Positions 1 through 10,882 of a DNA stretch of 64,000 nt are shown here, one piece after another (the first letter of the stretch is position 1; the number at the start of each line of letters is the position of its first letter). The stretch is from Phymatolithon calcareum (Eukaryota; Rhodophyta; Florideophyceae; Hapalidiales). A program made the position numbers and the translations under genes. The notes below the pieces were generated by a model. The model was not told the DNA's origin and made no database searches. It saw nothing but the letters and a program-made list of their open reading frames with translations. The stretch lies in the NCBI GenBank assembly GCA_977006965.1, contig OZ345374.1, positions 124,001 through 188,000 of the forward strand. The letters are read 5' to 3'.

Positions 1-437
1 CTGTTCGGCGTACTTAAAACAGTTTTTGGAACTGTATTTCCAATCGCGCACCTGTTTCTACAACACAATACAGATGGAGGTCAGGGATGAATCTGCAGAA
101 AAACAGTAATAACACAATTTCTGTCTTCTGTTCAAGTTAATCTTTCTAATTTCAAGACTAAATTTTTCTTCACGGATAAAGACCATGGACAAAGGAATTC
201 GATTCGAGTCGTTTTTAAAATAGTCCCTTCTTTGTGCCTATGGCACATGAAACGAGAAATCAAGTTTAAGATGCGTGATTTACGAAAGACGTCAACCCAA
301 AAATTGACAGAAGAGGATGAAAAAAGTGTTGGCCCTTGTATCGAAGCACTACAACATGAACCTTTACCTGTGCCCGAGATTGAGCTCTGAAGATATAAGA
401 GATGCGGCAATGTCAGATATTGCGTATGCATTCTGAT

Positions 438-779
438 GCAAGAACAGCTTCTTTGTACGAGTACCTAATCAGACAATGGTATCAACAAGAGGAGTTTAAA
501 ACGTGGGTCCGCCGGAATGACAAATAAGGAATACCATTCACAAGGACTGCAATGATGATTGAGTCACATTGGTCCCTTTTGAAGCGTCATTATTTTATTT
601 TGCACAATCGGCCGAGAGTCGATTTTATCACCCATTTGATCAATATTTTCTTGATGGTGAGGTTCGAGAACGACAATAACATGCTATCTGTTGGATCGAA
701 AAATCGAGTGTGGTGGAAGGACTTCGCAAAAGAATCGCAAGAATTATCTACGACATGTGAATCGGATCTATTTCACTGA
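438..779 (+). pseudogene. Transposase C-terminal remnant
   Basis: One frame reads through from about 438 to a stop at 777-779, interrupted only by a TAA at about 522. Before that stop it carries a W-Y-x4-F-K-x-W segment. After it comes IESHW-x2-LKR followed by NRPR-x-D. This layout, an ESHW...LKR block and then RPR-x-D, is what I recall from the C-terminal part of MULE/KDZ-like eukaryotic DNA transposases. No catalytic core is visible upstream, so only a tail of the gene is left. The family assignment rests on motif shape alone, and a short unrelated open frame cannot be excluded. Confidence 0.4.
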
Positions 780-1438
780 TGTTCTGAGCTGAAAGTGCTC
801 ATTTCCTGCATTTCTAATAAACGGGTTTCTCATATGCAAGCATTGTATCTCTTCGTCGTCACTTCCGAGCTACCGAGATGTTATAAGATCGAGACACTCA
901 TCATTTCTTGCTTTCTTGAGAGAATAAAAAATGCGCTATGCTAACTTAGAGCCACGCTTGCGGACTTCAACATTCGAAGCTCCTCCACACGCGACAGATA
1001 TAACATCCGACATGGCACTACCTTCCACTTTGAGAGCCCAATGGAGGTTGCAGGGAGAGCAGAAAATGACAGAACTGTCAAGGAAGAGTTGGAGTGGATG
1101 ATAAGACACGATTAAGAATTGTAAAAGGCAAACGCCGGGTCTCAGCAGCTGCTACATATCAAGAACTCTGTATTGTCACGCATTTCTGCATACCGTGCAA
1201 ATGTAGAGAATGACATGGCTTCAAGGGGTACTCCAGTGACTTGGGGAAACGCTAACACCCTGTATTTTCCTTGAGATAGAGATCATTAATATGGCATGTC
1301 GCGCACTGACGTCCATAGTGTAGATGAGATTCATTTCTCCAATAGAAACCACTTCTTGCTTTTTCTATCTCTCGCAGCCTTCTCCCTCGCAGCCTTGTTC
1401 ACCTCACTGAATATTAATTTTGCACCCATACAGTTGAC
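780..1438. other. No gene seen
   Basis: No convincing coding frame, RNA gene or repeat is visible in these 660 bases. The first 437 bases of the window are likewise featureless. Confidence 0.5.
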
Positions 1439-1913
1439 CTATACGTCGTAGTACAGCTTATTATTGTTACTCTGCGCTTTGATTTCAGCAGCAGCACTCC
1501 CATCCTTGTCATTAATTTCAGGAACAATTTCTGTGGTCATGTCCTCGACAGACTTCGCGCTATCAGAATCATGGTCGATAGAGTTGTCATCGTCCTCAGA
1601 ATCGTCCACAATGGGAGGACTCCTTCATCGGTATCAGCTCTGTTCCACCCAAGCAAATCAGGTGCCATGCTTTGAATCCGAAGGGAAGCCGAAGGGAAGC
1701 CGTTTCACCTCCCTCATCATATACCTCACGAAGAGGAGTAACATAAAGAGTAAAAAACGCGTCTTGCAGTTGGTCAAATTTAGCGCTGTCTCCACCGTCA
1801 AGCCGAGCAGTGTGGACCTTTTTCGCCTTCCTCTTGCAACCAGAGGCAATCTTGTCTTGGTTGTCGTCTGGATTAACGCCCAAAATTTCGTAGAAGGTAT
1901 TGTCGAAAACCAT
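1439..1913 (-). pseudogene. J-domain (DnaJ-like) pseudogene
   Basis: From the ATG at 1913 the frame encodes MVFDNTFYEILGV and then about 55 residues with the J-domain helix pattern, ending in F-x2-L-x2-A-F...R-x2-YD. The diagnostic HPD tripeptide that stimulates Hsp70 is replaced by HTA, so the co-chaperone function would be lost even if translated. The frame is then broken by an 11-bp tandem duplication (1679-1700). Removing one copy in silico continues the reading into a second frame (SMAPDLLGWNRADTDEG). Near 1610 it must shift again into an acidic tail of D/E/S repeats that ends at TAG 1439-1441. At least two frame lesions plus the lost HPD argue for a dead gene; unrecognised small introns are the alternative. 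Confidence 0.5.
1679..1700. repeat. 11-bp tandem duplication
   Basis: The unit cgaagggaagc occurs twice back to back (1679-1689, 1690-1700) inside the J-domain pseudogene. Because 11 is not a multiple of three it shifts the frame. Confidence 0.85.
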
Positions 1914-2067
1914 GGCGCAGCGATGGAGTAAACCAACGACCTTATTCCGTTGTGAGAGACGGCTGTGTGGAAGAGAGCTCACATTCGAGAATGACACCAG
2001 CTAGCTTGTACTAATCTGATCTCAGCACCAGTAACTAAAAATAAACCAAAAATTTAGAATACAGAAA

Positions 2068-2219
2068 CTGGCCTCGTTTTCGAGCATATCACAACGTAAT
2101 TCGCACGAATGCTACCTCAGTTTTGGCCGCGGTGAAATATACATAAAATAATAATAATATGATATTCAGTCTAAAACTGAGGTCGCTTTCGGGCTTATCA
2201 GATGCCAATTCGCCCGAAT
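2068..2219. repeat. Diverged direct repeat upstream of the H3 gene
   Basis: Two blocks of about 43 bp, at 2068-2110 and 2176-2219, share the order actg..ctcg/gtcg, tttcg-gc-tatca and aattcgc-cgaat. They lie 130-280 bp upstream of the histone start codon, where promoter elements would be expected. Any regulatory role is inferred from position only. Confidence 0.5.
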
Positions 2220-2345
2220 TTGGTGCCAGAATTTGATTGTAAAAATAAATTAGAGTTATCAATAAATGTATTATTTTATCCTATATTCAAACTCCCCTCG
2301 TACTTTCCCGCCCTCCAACTCCAAGTCGTTCAGCTGCAACCCAGC

Positions 2346-2807
2346 ATGGCGCGCACGAAACAGACGAATCGCGCCAAGCACGCTCCCGGGAGCCGAAAAG
2401 GAACGAAGACGAAGAAGAGCCTCCCGTCTTCCGCCGCCACCGCCGCGAAGAAGAGGAAGTGGAAGCCCGGTACCGTCGCTCTTCGCGAGATCCGCAAGTT
2501 GCAGAACAGTACCGGGCTTCTTCTCCGGAAGGCGCCGTTTGCGCGCTTGGTACGTGAACTGACGCAAAAGTTCCGCCCGGACTTTCGTTTCAGAAAAGGC
2601 GCTTTTCTCGCGCTTCAGGAAGCGTCGGAAATGTACGTGGTGCAGTCCTTTCAAGATTCGAACCGCGCAGCGATCCATGTGAAACGCGTTACTGTTAACG
2701 ACAAAGACCTGAGGTTTACTATTTACACGGGGAGGGACTCAGAATCTACCCTAGTGTCTAGATACCATACTACACTGTTGGATGAAAATCAACTCGTAAC
2801 TTTGTAA
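2346..2807 (+). CDS. Divergent histone H3 variant, possibly CenH3
   Basis: A 153-residue, intronless protein that begins MARTKQT exactly as canonical H3 does. I chose the ATG at 2346 for that reason; upstream in-frame codons read as leader. The N-tail then departs from H3 and is Lys/Arg/Ala/Ser rich. The histone fold is clear: [13 protein letters not shown] (alpha-N), a stretch matching alpha-1 with [15 protein letters not shown], and [12 protein letters not shown] (alpha-2), then [14 protein letters not shown]. Loop 1 has the same length as canonical H3, without the extra residues common in CENP-A. After DKDLRF the protein loses the LARRIRGERA end and carries a novel tail of about 29 residues. 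Histone H3 variants package DNA in the nucleus and the centromeric form marks kinetochores. The high divergence suggests CenH3, but a fast-evolving or relaxed H3 copy is possible. Confidence 0.85.
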   Translation: MARTKQTNRAKHAPGSRKGTKTKKSLPSSAATAAKKRKWKPGTVALREIRKLQNSTGLLLRKAPFARLVRELTQKFRPDFRFRKGAFLALQEASEMYVVQSFQDSNRAAIHVKRVTVNDKDLRFTIYTGRDSESTLVSRYHTTLLDENQLVTL

Positions 2808-2889
2808 TAAGCCGAACCTTCTACAACATCCTTTCGCTAACACACAAACAAAAACGGCAGACGAGCGAGCGGATAGGTGCGAAGTCATC

Positions 2890-3585
2890 TTGATTTCGTG
2901 GGCGGGGGCGGGCGAGCAAGCAATGCAGAATTTTTTTAGTGGGGCGGTGTGCGGAGAGCAGATCAAAGCAAACTTTTGCGTGGCGAGAGGCGGGCGGCCG
3001 AACAAAGCAACTATTTTTTGTGGGACGAATGGCGGACGGTGGAACAAGAGCGCTTTTTTGGGGGCAGCCCGGCAGCCGGGAAAGCATAGGTAGGCGGGAG
3101 GACCAGCAGAAAAGTGATCAGCAGGCAGGCGGACGAGCAGAAAAGCGCAGGCGTGCAAGATTGTGATAAGGCGGGGGGCGGGAAAATGTGCTTGCAGACA
3201 AGCACAGACGGGCACGATTGCGATCCGGCGGCGAGCGGGTCGGTTTGCAAGCAGACAAGCGCAGTTAGGCACGATTTCGATAGGGCGGAAGGCGGGTAGA
3301 TGTGCAGGCAGACAAGCGCAGACAGTAAGGCAGGCACGATTGCGATTGAGTGGCAGGTGGGTAGGTTTACAGGCAGACAAGCGCGGGTAGCAGGCGGGCG
3401 AACAAGTAGACAAGCCGAGACGGGCACTATTTCGATAGGGCTACGGGCGGGTAGATGTCCAGGCTGACAAGCGCAGGCAGCCACGATTGCGATCCGGCGG
3501 CGGGCGGGTAGGTTAGCTTGCAGACAAGCGCAGGCGGGCACGATTTCGCTAGGGAGGCAGGCAGCGGGCGGTGGGCGGCATGTGG
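2890..3585. repeat. G-rich minisatellite, ~57-bp unit
   Basis: Starts of the shared motif cagacaagcgcag (or variants) fall near 3137, 3194, 3251, 3308, 3372, 3462 and 3520. This gives a unit of about 57 bp with some length variants. A more diverged G-rich part extends left to about 2890. Units share gcacgattgcgat and ggcgggtaggt. 57 is a multiple of three, and the minus strand is open through most of the array, encoding a Cys/Ala/Leu/Pro-rich ~19-residue repeat. I regard that frame as a by-product of the repeat. The array starts about 80 bp after the histone stop codon. Confidence 0.8.
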
Positions 3586-5205
3586 GTAATTGAGCAGGCA
3601 GGACGCATGTGCTTTATGATATTTGCACGGCCAGCGCAAGCCCGCCGGCCTCGTTTTTCCTCGCGTCAAAATTAATCTGGGAGCTCTAGTCGGGACCGGT
3701 GTGGACCAGAAGGCCCCCAGTGTACGCACAGCGCGTCGATTTTGGTTGATGGTTAAGGTTGCCTATCCTGTAATGTTTGCGAAAAGTTAAGCGACGACCA
3801 CGAGGCAGTTTCATCACATGCAGCTCGGAAGAGTGGCATTCGTCTTGGATTCTGGGTGGTATCCAAGAGGGAAGACAGAGGTAGACGCTCTTGCTGAAGT
3901 TGGATGGAGATAAAAAGTTAAGAGACGATCAAGTATTACTTTTGCTCTGGCAAATAGCTACACTTGAGTACGTTGTGGCGTAGTTAGACATCAAAATGAG
4001 ACCGCAGTCTATGCTACAGTAGAATGGCCGACTGAGTTTCGCGAAACGTGAAGAGAGTGTAGGGTGACAGCCGATTTCGGTACATCAGCGCCATATTTAG
4101 GGAAGCATGGCTGCGCTGGTATGCTACGGGACAGGTGAAAGAGCGCGATCGGAAGCGTGAAATAATACAAAGGACCTTCATGAACATCTGGATATTAATC
4201 CATGTCCGTCGTTCAAGTTTTAATGCTGAAAACGCTGGGTAATAGATTTAAACGTACAATTGGCATGCTGCAGGTAGAAATTACGTAAACCGAACGCGTC
4301 ATGGAGAGATCGTCTTGTTCAAGTGTGGTAAAGCGTATGCCTATAACTGGATGCAAAAAGGAAGATGCCGATTTCCCCATCATTGTGGTTGAAGTCTTGA
4401 CTTGGGCAATGTTCATGAAACAATTTGTTGACGAGATAGAGCAGTCAGCAACGTTTCCAATTGTGAGATATGCTGTGCGAGGGAGGTGGAAGAAAATACC
4501 TTATGTCTAGCTTGTAGTAGTGGTAAGCTCGAACGAAACTTAACCGTCTCTCGGAGATGACAGGCAAGAAATATTTACTTGAGTCATGATTAATCTAAAA
4601 ACGCATAGCGGAAAACAACGCCCTGCGGACGACAGGTACGAAAAAGAAGATGTGAGCTGATCTCCATCACGGACATGGAAAGAGGGGGGAAAAAAACCAA
4701 AGTTCGTACAGAAACAGACGTGTTGTACCTTGCGTTCAAATTCGGACGGGTAAATTTTGGCACAGCCTATGTCCTTCGGAGGCGAGCAATGCGCTAATCG
4801 CTCGGCGAGATCATCCGAAATGAATTGAATGCGGACGAAAAATGTTTAGAAATGATGAGTGTTTAGTCGAAAACAGGGCATTAGGGACGCACACTTACGG
4901 AAATCTTAAACCGTGACGAGTAGGCGCTGGGGCATTGCAGAAAAGGGAATATCGCTGCATTCCAGTCATGAGAGGAGGAACTGGGTGAGAATCAGTCCAT
5001 CTTCTTGAATACGCCGAACGCAATGCGTTGAATCGGATGTGCATCTTGCTCTGACCAAGAGGTAGTTCACCGATCGCAGACAATAGAAATCATTGTGCAT
5101 TCCTCATAGTAGGGAGACTCGTGTCCGCTATATCGCGGAAGCCGATTGACTTGAGTTGGCGTTGATAGCCTTGAACTGAAAGTGTGCAATCTTGAGCCCC
5201 GTGGG

Positions 5206-5225
5206 ACTTAAGCCGCGGCTTAAGT
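5206..5225. repeat. Perfect 20-bp palindrome
   Basis: acttaagccgcggcttaagt is its own reverse complement. Confidence 0.9.
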
Positions 5226-5389
5226 AATCCAATACGGGAAACGAGGGACGCGCTTCGATGTGCGCTGCCGCACACAGTTTGAAGAGCTCGAATTTGGAAA
5301 ATGTGATTTTCGCTTAAAACATTGATACCTATCTACTATGGCGTTGGTGCAACTTTTCCGTACGTTGAAACGTAGCGAAAGTGCACTAT

Positions 5390-5407
5390 CTAGGCCTATA
5401 GGCCTAG
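5390..5407. repeat. Perfect 18-bp palindrome
   Basis: ctaggcctataggcctag is its own reverse complement. Confidence 0.9.
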
Positions 5408-5860
5408 AAGTTTCCATAGGCACATGAAATACGGCCATACGGCATTGTAGTCTAATTGCACTGCATTGTGATCGCGTCGTAATTTACTGTATTGCGCGCA
5501 ACGCGCGTTGCCTAGACACTGTTATCTGCAGCAGCAAGGGCCACAAGACGGTATGTCTGCTCTGGTATATTGGAAGGTTCCCCGGATACCCAACCCTGAT
5601 TGTTGAAAGACACGGAGCTGAGGGGATACAATGGGTGCGCTCGGTCCGCTGCACACTTTTGAAGCCTACCTGGACACCGGCAGGGCTAAAACCGTTAGAA
5701 GAAGCAATGGACAGGCTTACTGATCACTGACCGAGACCCCTGAGCAGAAACTTCATAGGAAGAGAGAACGTACAGAGTGTGCTCTAAAAAGGGGGTACCG
5801 GGCACTAGAATAAAATTTTCGAATTACGCTATCTGCAGCTAGCAGCTGAGATGTATACAG

Positions 5861-5904
5861 AAGCGATATCGCATTTAAACAATCACTTAAATGCAATATC
5901 GCTT
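5861..5904. repeat. Hairpin, 18-bp arms
   Basis: Arms 5861-5878 and 5887-5904 pair with one mismatch around an 8-base loop. Confidence 0.8.
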
Positions 5905-6793
5905 TGTAAAAGTATTTTTAACAACACGATGCAACCACCAACTGACCTAGCTGTATCCAGTTGTCTACGATATCCAGGTATTTTCGAGATGCTATCGAGT
6001 TTGACTACGCGATCGCGTGATCTCGAGTATATAACTTTGATTTTAACATCGCGAGTGTTTAAACATGCGCGACTTTTAAAAACTCGTGCGATCATCTTCC
6101 GGCATCTCATCTCGGGATGAAGCAGAGTGATTGACTTTAAAACCGAGAAACGCTCGAAATAACGAGGTATGTACCTCGATTTTGTACATCGATATACATC
6201 GATGTTTTATATACGTGCATGGGCCCGTGTGTTTTTCTTTTAAAGCATGTGCATTCGCTTAGACATTTGTATATCTATGTATTACCCATGATTTCTATAG
6301 ATCCATACTTTGCACTTTTTGTTAGATAATAATAGGCTATGCACATGTGCAAGTCCTCTTCCCTAATTTCAGAATATAATTAGGAGCCTTTATTTTTTTT
6401 CCTGAATAGTGCAATGAGAAGGACGTGCTGCGCTGTGCGCGACAGATTACAGTACACACTACGCAGATGACGCTCCAGGGCAAGCTCGTGTCAAGCCAAA
6501 GAGGCGGATAGTCTGAAAAAACGCTCTTTGCCTGTACGTGCAAATAAAGCTGTTTCATACTGTACGCCATATGGCTTGCCGAATGAGTATGAGGCATGAG
6601 TTGAGACCGCCTTAACCTCTGTGTTGTTCTGTACAGTACAATCACTCCAACGGTACCGACTCTCCCAGGTAGGAAATCTGATCCTAAAGCCCCCCTATAC
6701 GCGGCACACTGATCAGATTTACCATCAGCTGCTGTAGTCGCTGAACTGTCGGCCTTGACAAGCTGTCCGTGTCTGTGAAGACGTCCATTCGTA

Positions 6794-8387
6794 ATGGATA
6801 ACGGAGGCGCGATTGCACAGGACCCCGCACCGGCCGACGTGCGTCAAGCGCATCAAGATGGCGATAACCGAGGAGCGCGCCAGTTGTACGCGCAGGAGAT
6901 ACAGAATGGATTGAAGGGCCCTTTGAGCGAGATGCAGACCAAGGTGGGTATTGCTGCAACTGCAGAAAGAGCTCACCAAGCAGGTGACCTTGTTGACCAG
7001 GATATTCAATGGCTTTAGAAGTCCGGCCGGCGTTGAGCTAATCTGCGGGACGTGCAGGTCGAGCAAGGACGTTGTGGAGCTACCTGTACCAGGCCTTGTG
7101 GATACAATTTCCGGCGCAAACACGTCTGTTCCGATGATGCATATTCTGTGCTGCATCGCAACTGGGAGCTTCTCACTGAAAACCGTCAACGGGGCCGATC
7201 TGTGTACCGGAGATGTTCTGTCTGCTTTCGTCGGCTCGCACGAAATTCTGCGCGGCGGCAGCGGTTTTAGTATGCTTTTGTTCGCTGTCAAGAACGACTT
7301 GAAGAGGCTCAAGTACGCCACGGGTGCAGGTCGTATGAGCTCTCTGTTCAAGAAGGAGGCTATGGTCGAGGCTCTTGGCTACATCAAGAGGAACTATCTC
7401 GGTCAGGGACGGAGTCGTGATCTTCAAAATGTTCTGGTTGGGGAGGATACGACTGGGGTTCGTTTGAGTGGCAGTGCAAGAGAGGTGTCAGTCCCTACTT
7501 GGCATAAAGCCCTGACCTACTCTATGGATGACGCTATCAGGAAGACGGTCGAGTCCTCGTTCAAGAGGATGGAGTGCCAAGAGCCCCACTCATCTCTTCG
7601 AAGAGGGAAGTCTTCTAGCTGGTCGAGTAGTAGGACGCTATCCTGAATCTCTACGATATCAACGTGGCCTCCGTCGTCGCGAACTCCTTCGGAGCGACCT
7701 ATTTCAGTGATGTGCCATCCCGCATCGCAATCTCTTCCTCAGATGTCGCCCGCTTCGTCCTTCTCCTCCTTAAGCGAAGGGCAGAGAGCAAAGCGATTCC
7801 GAGCTGCGGTCGGTACCGCAGTTGACCATGGCGAAACCCCTCCTGCAGCGATGGTCTCAGACGTCGACCTACTAGACACAGTGGAGCGGCAGAGGCAGAA
7901 AACTGTGAAGACTGTGAGGACGCAATGGCTGGAGTTCCTCAACGGTAGTCGGACAGACATGAGGGATTATCTGCACTTGAATGTTCTGTTTCTCCGGGAG
8001 TTTATTGAGATGAATTTTGAAAAAACGGCGGCCACAATGGGAAATAGAGACGGCGATCTTGCAAGGCTCAGGGGCTACAAGTACGTGTTTCATGATCGGC
8101 GAGTCGAAGGAGAGTTGCAGATACCTGAGGATATTCATGGTACCATCTGGGACATCCCAGCAAGCATCGCCATCGACAAGCACAAGACGCGCGGCATTTT
8201 CGATGGGAAGGCTAGTGGAGACTACGAAAATGTACCGCGTGTGAACGAGCTAAGGGACAAGTTCAAGTCGCTGTCCGTCACTCTGGTCTACATGCGAGAA
8301 GTCCGGCGAGATGCTGGAGAAGCTGTACGAGAATCCACAGGAAACATGGAGACCTTGTTCTTTGACGAGGAAGTTCCGCCTCGCTGA
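6794..8387 (+). pseudogene. Unknown protein gene with frameshifts
   Basis: Three successive frames look coding. The first runs from ATG 6794 (MDNGGAIAQDPAPADVRQ) to about 6950. The second covers 6951-7646 and contains a Leu-rich helix, LICGTCRSS and a basic LKRLKYA segment. A third frame around 7633-7710 (NLYDINVASVVANSFG) is followed by a shift into 7707-8387, with charged helices and an LREFIEMNFEK segment. The pieces join only if several single-base shifts are assumed, so I treat them as one decayed gene. Small introns are the alternative. I recognise no family. A scrap resembling residues of the second piece lies near 41.2 kb, so it may be a dispersed, perhaps mobile, gene family. Confidence 0.4.
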
Positions 8388-8453
8388 CACGATACGGCGA
8401 TGAATCTTCTCACCGAGATGTAAAAGTTTCGTGATGCAGCTTCTCTGCTCGCC

Positions 8454-8720
8454 ATGTCTCGATCCTCTGTCAAGACCGTGCATGTTTTCGCAATCGCACT
8501 CCGCGGCATGCTGCGCAAAAGTCTGGGTCTGCACCTGACGGACCTGGAAAATGCAGCTTTGGATAACGCTTCGTACACAGATGTCAAGCCTGAACAGGAC
8601 CTTGTGACGACGCGGATGGAGCCTGCGAAGTGTGGAGGGAAAAATAAGGTGACTGTGGCGTCCAACATGGCTGCAAAGTTGACAATAAGTGCAGAACATT
8701 ATGAAGAGAAGATGAGATGA
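8454..8720 (+). CDS. Small hypothetical protein
   Basis: An 88-residue frame from ATG 8454 with ordinary amino-acid composition and no recognised domain. It follows the decayed gene at 6794-8387 by 66 bases on the same strand and could be its 3' part. Coding status is uncertain. Confidence 0.25.
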   Translation: MSRSSVKTVHVFAIALRGMLRKSLGLHLTDLENAALDNASYTDVKPEQDLVTTRMEPAKCGGKNKVTVASNMAAKLTISAEHYEEKMR

Positions 8721-8889
8721 CCTGTTTCATCAACTGGTCATGCAGACGAAGCGTCCATGTCCGGAGGATTAGGTTTTGGCGACAACGACGATTTGACTGC
8801 CGACATGGCGGCGAATCCGCGAGATGAGAACCGAAGCTGGATTCTTGGTTAGCGTACGTCGGCAAACGGTATTCATGTGCTGTGGAGGG

Positions 8890-8996
8890 GAGAGTCGGGG
8901 AAGAAGCAGCCGAATTGTTTCAAGGAGTTTCGAGTCGTTCGCACGAACCACTCGAAACGCTTTGAAGTAAATCGGCTGTCCCTCTCCCCGACTCTC
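8890..8996. repeat. Foldback element, ~52-bp arms
   Basis: The left arm starts gagagtcgggga and ends gtttcgagtcgttcg (8890-8941). The right arm (8943-8996) is its reverse complement at roughly 85% identity. There is essentially no loop. The size and structure resemble a foldback MITE, but no target duplication was identified. Confidence 0.7.
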
Positions 8997-9064
8997 ACCT
9001 AATTTAAAACTATAAATTTCTTTCGGTTTGTAATAGTTTGTGATTTAAGAGTGGTAAAGGATCC

Positions 9065-10185
9065 TCATAGGGAACGGCCCCTCATAGGGAATGCATCGGA
9101 GTCACGAGACTGCATGGGAGTCTCGAGAAACGCTTTTCGTGAGCTTGTTGGATCGGAGCACCACAGCAGGAAATAAACTTCGGAGAGATCCTGGATGCAT
9201 CGCGTTGAAGAAATGTTACTTCCACCGGGATCAAGTCTTTCCCACACTAGGGAGAAGGAGGGCTTTTGAGACGTGCTCGATCCAGATTGAGACGGACACA
9301 GTAGTGGCCTAAGCAATGAAGAGATGCACTCCTCTTGCAAACTGAAATTATCTTCCCACGCTCCCTCGTGCCACGCAGTGCTTCTCTGATGAAAACATGG
9401 TATGCGCGACGCACTTGTGCCGTCTGGGAAGCTGTAACCGAGTAGAATGTTTCTTGAATTAAAGATTCGCACCTCGACTTCTAACACTTGTACAGCGCGA
9501 GGTTGAGTGTGGGCAGAATTTTCCCTTTCACGGTACACAGACGCCACTGTTGTTTTAGCGTCAAGTTCAATTGCCCGACAACGGTACGCATAAGATACAA
9601 ATAAAAGCTCGAGTCTGGGAGAACAGCGAACGTGAGGGAACCTGATGCGATACTCCGAAGGGGAAGCAGAGCAATGAATAGTAGGGTCCGCAAGTAAGCT
9701 GGGCGCCAAAGCCTGAAACTCTTCCACAGTGCTGTCACAACTGGGAGATTGCAGAAAAAATTTCACGATAGTGGCACTTACTAGTGCTGTAATTCTGCGT
9801 TCCAGCTCATTTCCGTATGAATGGAGAAGCTTCTCGGCGCGCAGGCGAAGGAACATCTTAGACCTTGATACAGAAGTGGAATCAAATTTCCGAAAATGGT
9901 TTAAATAGATACACGCTCGCTTTGGAACACTCCTCGCGACTCGATTAACTGAAGTCCCCGTTTCGCGACGTCTCGAGCCATATAGACGTGCGCCTCTCTG
10001 AGAAGACGGAATTGTTCGAGGCACATTGCGTGTTTGGCGAGAGATGTACGGGGAGTCGATAGAATCAAATTTTCCGGTGTCGTAAACGCGGGGAAGGCCA
10101 ATTCTGCATTCTGGGAATCATTTTTTGCAACAGATTCTGTATCCGCTAACGAGTTCCCCGCTTCCGGAGGTGGGTCTCTAACCAT
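9065..10185 (-). pseudogene. Possible unknown gene in two frames
   Basis: A 94-residue frame with an ATG at 10185 (MVRDPPPEAGNSLAD) overlaps a second frame that stays open from 10024 to 9065 (319 codons). The second frame reads plausibly as protein between roughly 9900 and 9330, with helix-like stretches such as RLRAEKLLHSYGNELERRI. Joining them needs a frameshift near 9930, as no clean splice pair was found. No family is recognised, and this may be a decayed gene or chance. Confidence 0.3.
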
Positions 10186-10882
10186 CGCGTCCAGTTTAAT
10201 GTGCCGGAGCGAAACGAGAACGATCGGTTAAAATCGCAATGGGAATGTTTTCGTCTATAAGGCACATATTCGTCTCGATATCTCCGTGTCAATAGCATAT
10301 CATATTTTGCAAAGTATAGTAGATCTTTTTCTGCGTCAATTGAGAACGGCCAGTGAGCTACTTCAAAGTGACGAGAGAAATAGTCAGCTGGCTATTCCAA
10401 AAATGACTTATGGAATATCCTTCTGGCTATTCCCTATACCCAGAAATGAAGAGAGAGGCCCATGACCGACTGTAGTGCACAATTTATAACTTAACATCAT
10501 ACTCTACAACTATTGGCCCATCTGGATTCGCAGACGTATACAATTGTATACGTTTGCGAATCCAGACGGGCCGATATGTTTGGGAATTGCACACGGGATT
10601 ATACGTGATCTTCCCTTGGCAATTACGCTCGTTCTTTAGAAGCGGGCTTATTGCCGCGCGAGAAATCGATGCAAAGTTGTTTCGCGGAGAAGATTTATTT
10701 CTGCTTCATATGCGCCCAGCAACGCGGAAAAAACGCTGTAGCCGGTACCGGATTGAAGATGCTCAATTACTCTCCCCCCCCCACCAGCTTCAGAAAGTCA
10801 GGGCATCGTCGCTCAGCTCCAAGCCACTGCAGATCCGGCTCGTGTTCTTGAAAATAAAATTTCTCTTGCCTCTGTGGAAATA
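10186..10882. other. No gene seen; one long palindrome
   Basis: No coding frame is supported between the unknown gene and the transposase pseudogene. The stretch contains the palindrome at 10515-10572. Confidence 0.5.
10515..10572. repeat. Snap-back palindrome, 29-bp arms
   Basis: The two halves pair over 29 bases with two mismatches and no loop, centred on tacaattgta. Confidence 0.9.

Larger units (their letters stand above)
3586..6793. other. Gene-poor stretch
   Basis: Only short frames without recognisable motifs or coding character are present. Apart from the three small palindromes listed separately, I see nothing that supports a gene here. Confidence 0.5.

Noticed and set aside
2751-3541. 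Cys-rich repetitive proteins on the minus strand of the minisatellite
   Set aside because: Open frames exist in more than one phase and simply mirror the 57-bp repeat; there is no conserved start or non-repeat domain.
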